Assembly (NCBI RefSeq): GCF_000424445.1 | Contig: NZ_KE384192.1 | Location: 1-41,589, forward strand | From: Oribacterium sp. NK2B42 | GTDB taxonomy: Bacteria > Bacillota > Clostridia > Lachnospirales > Lachnospiraceae | DNA length: 41,589 nucleotides | Direction: 5' to 3' | Shown here: one piece after another, positions 39,562-41,589 of the stretch | Numbering within the stretch: position 1 is the stretch's first letter | How the letters are laid out: the number at the start of each line of letters is the position of its first letter | Notes under the pieces: generated by a model | What the model saw: the letters and a program-made list of their open reading frames with translations, nothing else | What the model was told of the DNA's origin: nothing | Databases searched by the model: none | Program-made: the position numbers and the translations under genes

Positions 39562-41157
39562 ATGGGTAAGATCAACGAATTCTTTGACAGGATCAATCAA
39601 GACCATCCATTAAGTGCATTCACCAGACTACTTAATGGTAATGACAAAGGTCAGGAGAAACCTGTTGAATATCAATACAGCAATAAGCCTTTATCACTTT
39701 ACAATATTTCCGGGGAGGAGATAGTGGAGCTTACTCCGGAATCCAAAGTGAATATAAAGAAAAATGAAGGCAGTAATCAGATAATTGTTGAAGCTGTCAA
39801 CGGTCAGGGAGTGAGATCAGTCATAACAACCTGTGAAGCAGCGGATGATCAAAACGATCTTAATGAAATCGATCAGATGCTGAAAATATTGGTGCAGAAT
39901 ATATCAAGAGCCAGAAGAAACGGCGTGGAGGGACTGACAGTTCCTATAAATGAATATGAGCTGGTGGCTTATATACAAAACCGTCCGTCAATAGAGATCG
40001 ACCTGGACCGCTTGGAGGAAGCCATCAATTATCGTCAGAGGCATGAGGTTCTGTCGGATTTCATCAGTGATCTTCACCAGAATAAAAGGGTGGATATATA
40101 CACTGCATGTAATAATATCTATAATGTTGAGGCTTCAAACATTTTAAAAAGCGAATATCAGAAGTATTCCAATATCAAGTTCTATGACTTAAAGGAAAAC
40201 TATGATCACATGATTTTCTGGAATGATGAGGTAATACTTAAAAACATAAAGAGATCACCTGAGGCGGTGATCATAGGCATAGGACTTGCAGGCGAAAAGC
40301 CCATGCATGCAATCTCCATCAGAAATGACAGGGAATCAAGTGTTATCAGGAAGGTGTCATTTCTTACAGATCATACCATGAATGTAAGGGAGGAAATGTT
40401 AAATGCCCAGTTCATGAGACATGCTTCCGGTATCGAAGAGGTAGCAAAATCAAGGAGCATGTCTGAGGAGATAAAGAATAAGGTCATACTGGAGCTTGCG
40501 GTAGCGGAGGCCAAATACAGATATGATGATGTGAGGATCCATGAATTCCTGAGATCCATTCTTAATATATATTATACAGAAACTAAGATGAAGCTTATAA
40601 GGGTACCCTTCAATGACCCAAATCTCATCATGAATCTGATCCCGGAAGCCTCATCCGGACTTCTTGCGGAGATAAGGGAGGAGCAGATCATCTATTATGG
40701 CTTTGATTCCGCAGCAAAGATACTGGTGGATGAATATGGATGGATAGATATGGGTTATGGCAGGGCCGGTCATGATGCCTCAAGGGTAAGCATGAGGATT
40801 TATGAAAAGCAGGCTTCGGAAACAACCATCAGGGCAAGGTATATATCCGAGATGAATCAGGTTCTGGTGGCAAATGAAAGACGATCCGCTACTGCTTCTT
40901 ATAAGTATGTAAAGGAAGTGGTGCTTAAATACAGCGATATAGGCCTTGATGCTGAAGCCCAGATCGGTCTTCTTTCGGAGATCCCGTCAATAAACGATCC
41001 GGGTTACAGGGTGTCCATAACAAACATCATAAAGGAAACATTAACAAAGGAATCTCCCTTCAGATTATTCGGAGAGGTAAGAAGGCGAGTAAAACCAAAG
41101 AAAAATGAGCCGGAAACCGAAAACGGAATATCCGAAAGTCCAATTGGTTATGATTGA
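39562..41157 (+). CDS. Unrecognised conserved-looking protein directly upstream of flagellin
   Basis: I do not recognise this 531-residue protein. It has no signal peptide or membrane helix. Residues about 1-100 are polar, with a short beta stretch (LYNISGEEIVEL, QIIVEAVNGQGVRSVI). Residues 105-200 are helical (QMLKILVQNISRARRNGV). A central alpha/beta part (about 215-300) includes EAVIIGIGLAGEKPMHAISIRND. The remainder is helical, then alpha/beta (YYGFDSAAKILVDEYGWIDMGYGRAG, MRIYEKQASETTIRARYIS), with a Lys/Arg-rich tail. Composition and codon use match the neighbours. It starts at ATG 39562 after AAAAAGGGGATG and stands alone, with a 110-base gap from the glycosyltransferase and 181 bases to fliC. 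Confidence 0.7.
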   Translation: MGKINEFFDRINQDHPLSAFTRLLNGNDKGQEKPVEYQYSNKPLSLYNISGEEIVELTPESKVNIKKNEGSNQIIVEAVNGQGVRSVITTCEAADDQNDLNEIDQMLKILVQNISRARRNGVEGLTVPINEYELVAYIQNRPSIEIDLDRLEEAINYRQRHEVLSDFISDLHQNKRVDIYTACNNIYNVEASNILKSEYQKYSNIKFYDLKENYDHMIFWNDEVILKNIKRSPEAVIIGIGLAGEKPMHAISIRNDRESSVIRKVSFLTDHTMNVREEMLNAQFMRHASGIEEVAKSRSMSEEIKNKVILELAVAEAKYRYDDVRIHEFLRSILNIYYTETKMKLIRVPFNDPNLIMNLIPEASSGLLAEIREEQIIYYGFDSAAKILVDEYGWIDMGYGRAGHDASRVSMRIYEKQASETTIRARYISEMNQVLVANERRSATASYKYVKEVVLKYSDIGLDAEAQIGLLSEIPSINDPGYRVSITNIIKETLTKESPFRLFGEVRRRVKPKKNEPETENGISESPIGYD

Positions 41158-41211
41158 GATCAGATTTCCATTCTTCGAAATCAGAAAAATATAAATTTTT
41201 TGTAAAATCGT

Positions 41212-41238
41212 TTATATTTTTGAGAAACCGTGCGATAA
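41212..41238 (+). promoter_or_regulatory. Candidate sigma-28 promoter for flagellin
   Basis: TTAT (41212-41215), 15 bases, then TGCGATAA (41231-41238), 6 of 8 matches. Spacing and CGATAA core equal those of the fliD and flgM candidates. It would give a leader of roughly 90-95 bases for fliC. Flagellin is the classic sigma-28 gene. Confidence 0.5.
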
Positions 41239-41269
41239 TAAAAGTGTAAAAAATCATAATAAAAGGCTT

Positions 41270-41291
41270 GGTGCTCAAGAGATTGAGTACC
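41270..41291 (+). promoter_or_regulatory. Leader hairpin in the fliC transcript
   Basis: GGTGCTCAA (41270-41278) pairs with TTGAGTACC (41283-41291), one G-U pair, around a GAGA loop. It lies in the predicted 5' leader, just before the upstream CsrA-type site, and may stabilise or present that site. Confidence 0.55.
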
Positions 41292-41298
41292 GGTTTGG

Positions 41299-41336
41299 AC
41301 AAGGAAGTTCTTACACGGGCCGACAATAGGAGGAAT
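41299..41336 (+). promoter_or_regulatory. Candidate CsrA-binding sites in the fliC leader
   Basis: ACAAGGAAGT (41299-41308) is close to the known CsrA consensus RUACARGGAUGU. A second GGA, in the ribosome site AATAGGAGGAAT (41325-41336), is about 26-29 bases away, a distance suited to one CsrA dimer bridging both. Binding there would block translation of flagellin, matching the csrA and fliW genes at 26610-27582. Confidence 0.6.
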
Positions 41337-41338
41337 TT

Positions 41339-41589
41339 ATGGTTATACAGCACAATATTTCAGCAATCGATTCTTACAGAAACATGTCCAAGAACACCAC
41401 AGCTCTCAATAAGAACTTAGAGAAGCTGTCATCTGGATACAAAATCAACAAGGCCGGCGACGACGCTGCAGGACTTGCCATCTCCGAGTCAATGAGAAAC
41501 AAGATCAACGCTCTTGATCAGGCAGAAGCAAACGCAAACGACGCTATCGGACTTATCCAGACAGCTGAAGGAGCTCTTACAGAGACTCA
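41339..41589 (+). CDS. fliC: Flagellin FliC, 3'-truncated by window edge
   Basis: Flagellin is the filament subunit. Only the first 83 residues are in the window: [55 protein letters not shown] and the start of the next helix, written here from the conserved D0/D1 domain. The [20 protein letters not shown] signature is unmistakable. The ATG at 41339 follows AGGAGG. It would be expressed from the sigma-28 candidate at 41212 and controlled by CsrA on the leader. The variable middle and the C-terminus lie outside. Confidence 0.97.
   Translation, partial: MVIQHNISAIDSYRNMSKNTTALNKNLEKLSSGYKINKAGDDAAGLAISESMRNKINALDQAEANANDAIGLIQTAEGALTET

Noticed and set aside
1-41589. tRNA, rRNA, CRISPR array, insertion sequence or prophage
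   Set aside because: I saw no cloverleaf-like tRNA, no rRNA stretch, no spaced repeat array and no transposase, integrase or phage gene; the palindrome at 19913 is the only mobile-looking element.

Overview
This window is a flagellar and chemotaxis super-locus from a motile, Gram-positive member of the Clostridia. It is most likely a Lachnospiraceae species of the Butyrivibrio/Roseburia/Lachnospira kind. The reasons are the clostridial gene order (fliK-flgD-flgE-flbD-motAB-fliM-cheY-fliY-fliOPQR-flhB-flhA-fliA), a FliY with two CheC sites instead of a plain FliN, the CheC/CheD/CheV chemotaxis set, a FliW/CsrA flagellin control pair, secreted proteins with aromatic cell-wall-binding repeats, and a moderate G+C content. 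The genus is an inference; no rRNA or housekeeping gene is present.

Layout. (1) 1-12590, plus strand: hook genes (fliK end, flgD, a small flagellar-operon protein, flgE), flbD-motA-motB, the switch (fliM, cheY, an out-of-place flgC, fliY) and the export gate (fliO, fliP, fliQ, fliR, flhB). (2) 12591-19838: a sigma-A-type promoter, flhA, the sigma-28 gene fliA, two rod-type proteins (flgF/flgG class), cheC, cheD and cheV, closed by a terminator. (3) 19855-21771: an 86-bp perfect palindrome, a secreted repeat protein and a ComFB-domain protein, closed by a strong hairpin. (4) 21828-26575: fliD, fliS, a FliT-like gene and a degenerate nucleotidyltransferase-fold protein, ending in a terminator shared with the convergent strand. 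(5) 26610-32061, minus strand: flgM-flgN as one unit, then flgK-flgL-fliW-csrA as another. (6) 32406-39451, plus strand: a FliK-like protein and a stand-alone FlhB C-terminal-like protein, two secreted repeat proteins, a lytic transglycosylase, a PilZ protein and a family 2 glycosyltransferase. (7) 39562-end: an unrecognised 531-residue protein, then the flagellin leader and the start of fliC.

How it works together. FliA (sigma-28) and its anti-sigma factor FlgM are both encoded here. A recurrent motif of the form T[TA]AT/TATA-N15(16)-NNCGATA[AT] stands in front of flbD-motAB, fliD, flgK, flgM, the FliK-like gene and fliC, which is what a late-gene sigma-28 regulon needs. FliC is further controlled through CsrA and FliW: the flagellin leader has a good CsrA-type site plus a GGA in the ribosome binding site. 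CheY acts on FliM/FliY, while CheC, CheD, FliY and CheV adjust the signal. PilZ and perhaps ComFB could couple the motor to cyclic-di-GMP.

Most unusual points: the 86-bp palindrome; a FliY whose linker carries two tandem copies of a FliM-like CheY-docking motif; a CsrA about twice normal length; a FliK-like/FlhB-like pair beside a set of secreted wall-binding proteins and a lytic transglycosylase; the ComFB protein; and the unknown protein next to flagellin. fliL and flhF/flhG are missing from their usual positions.
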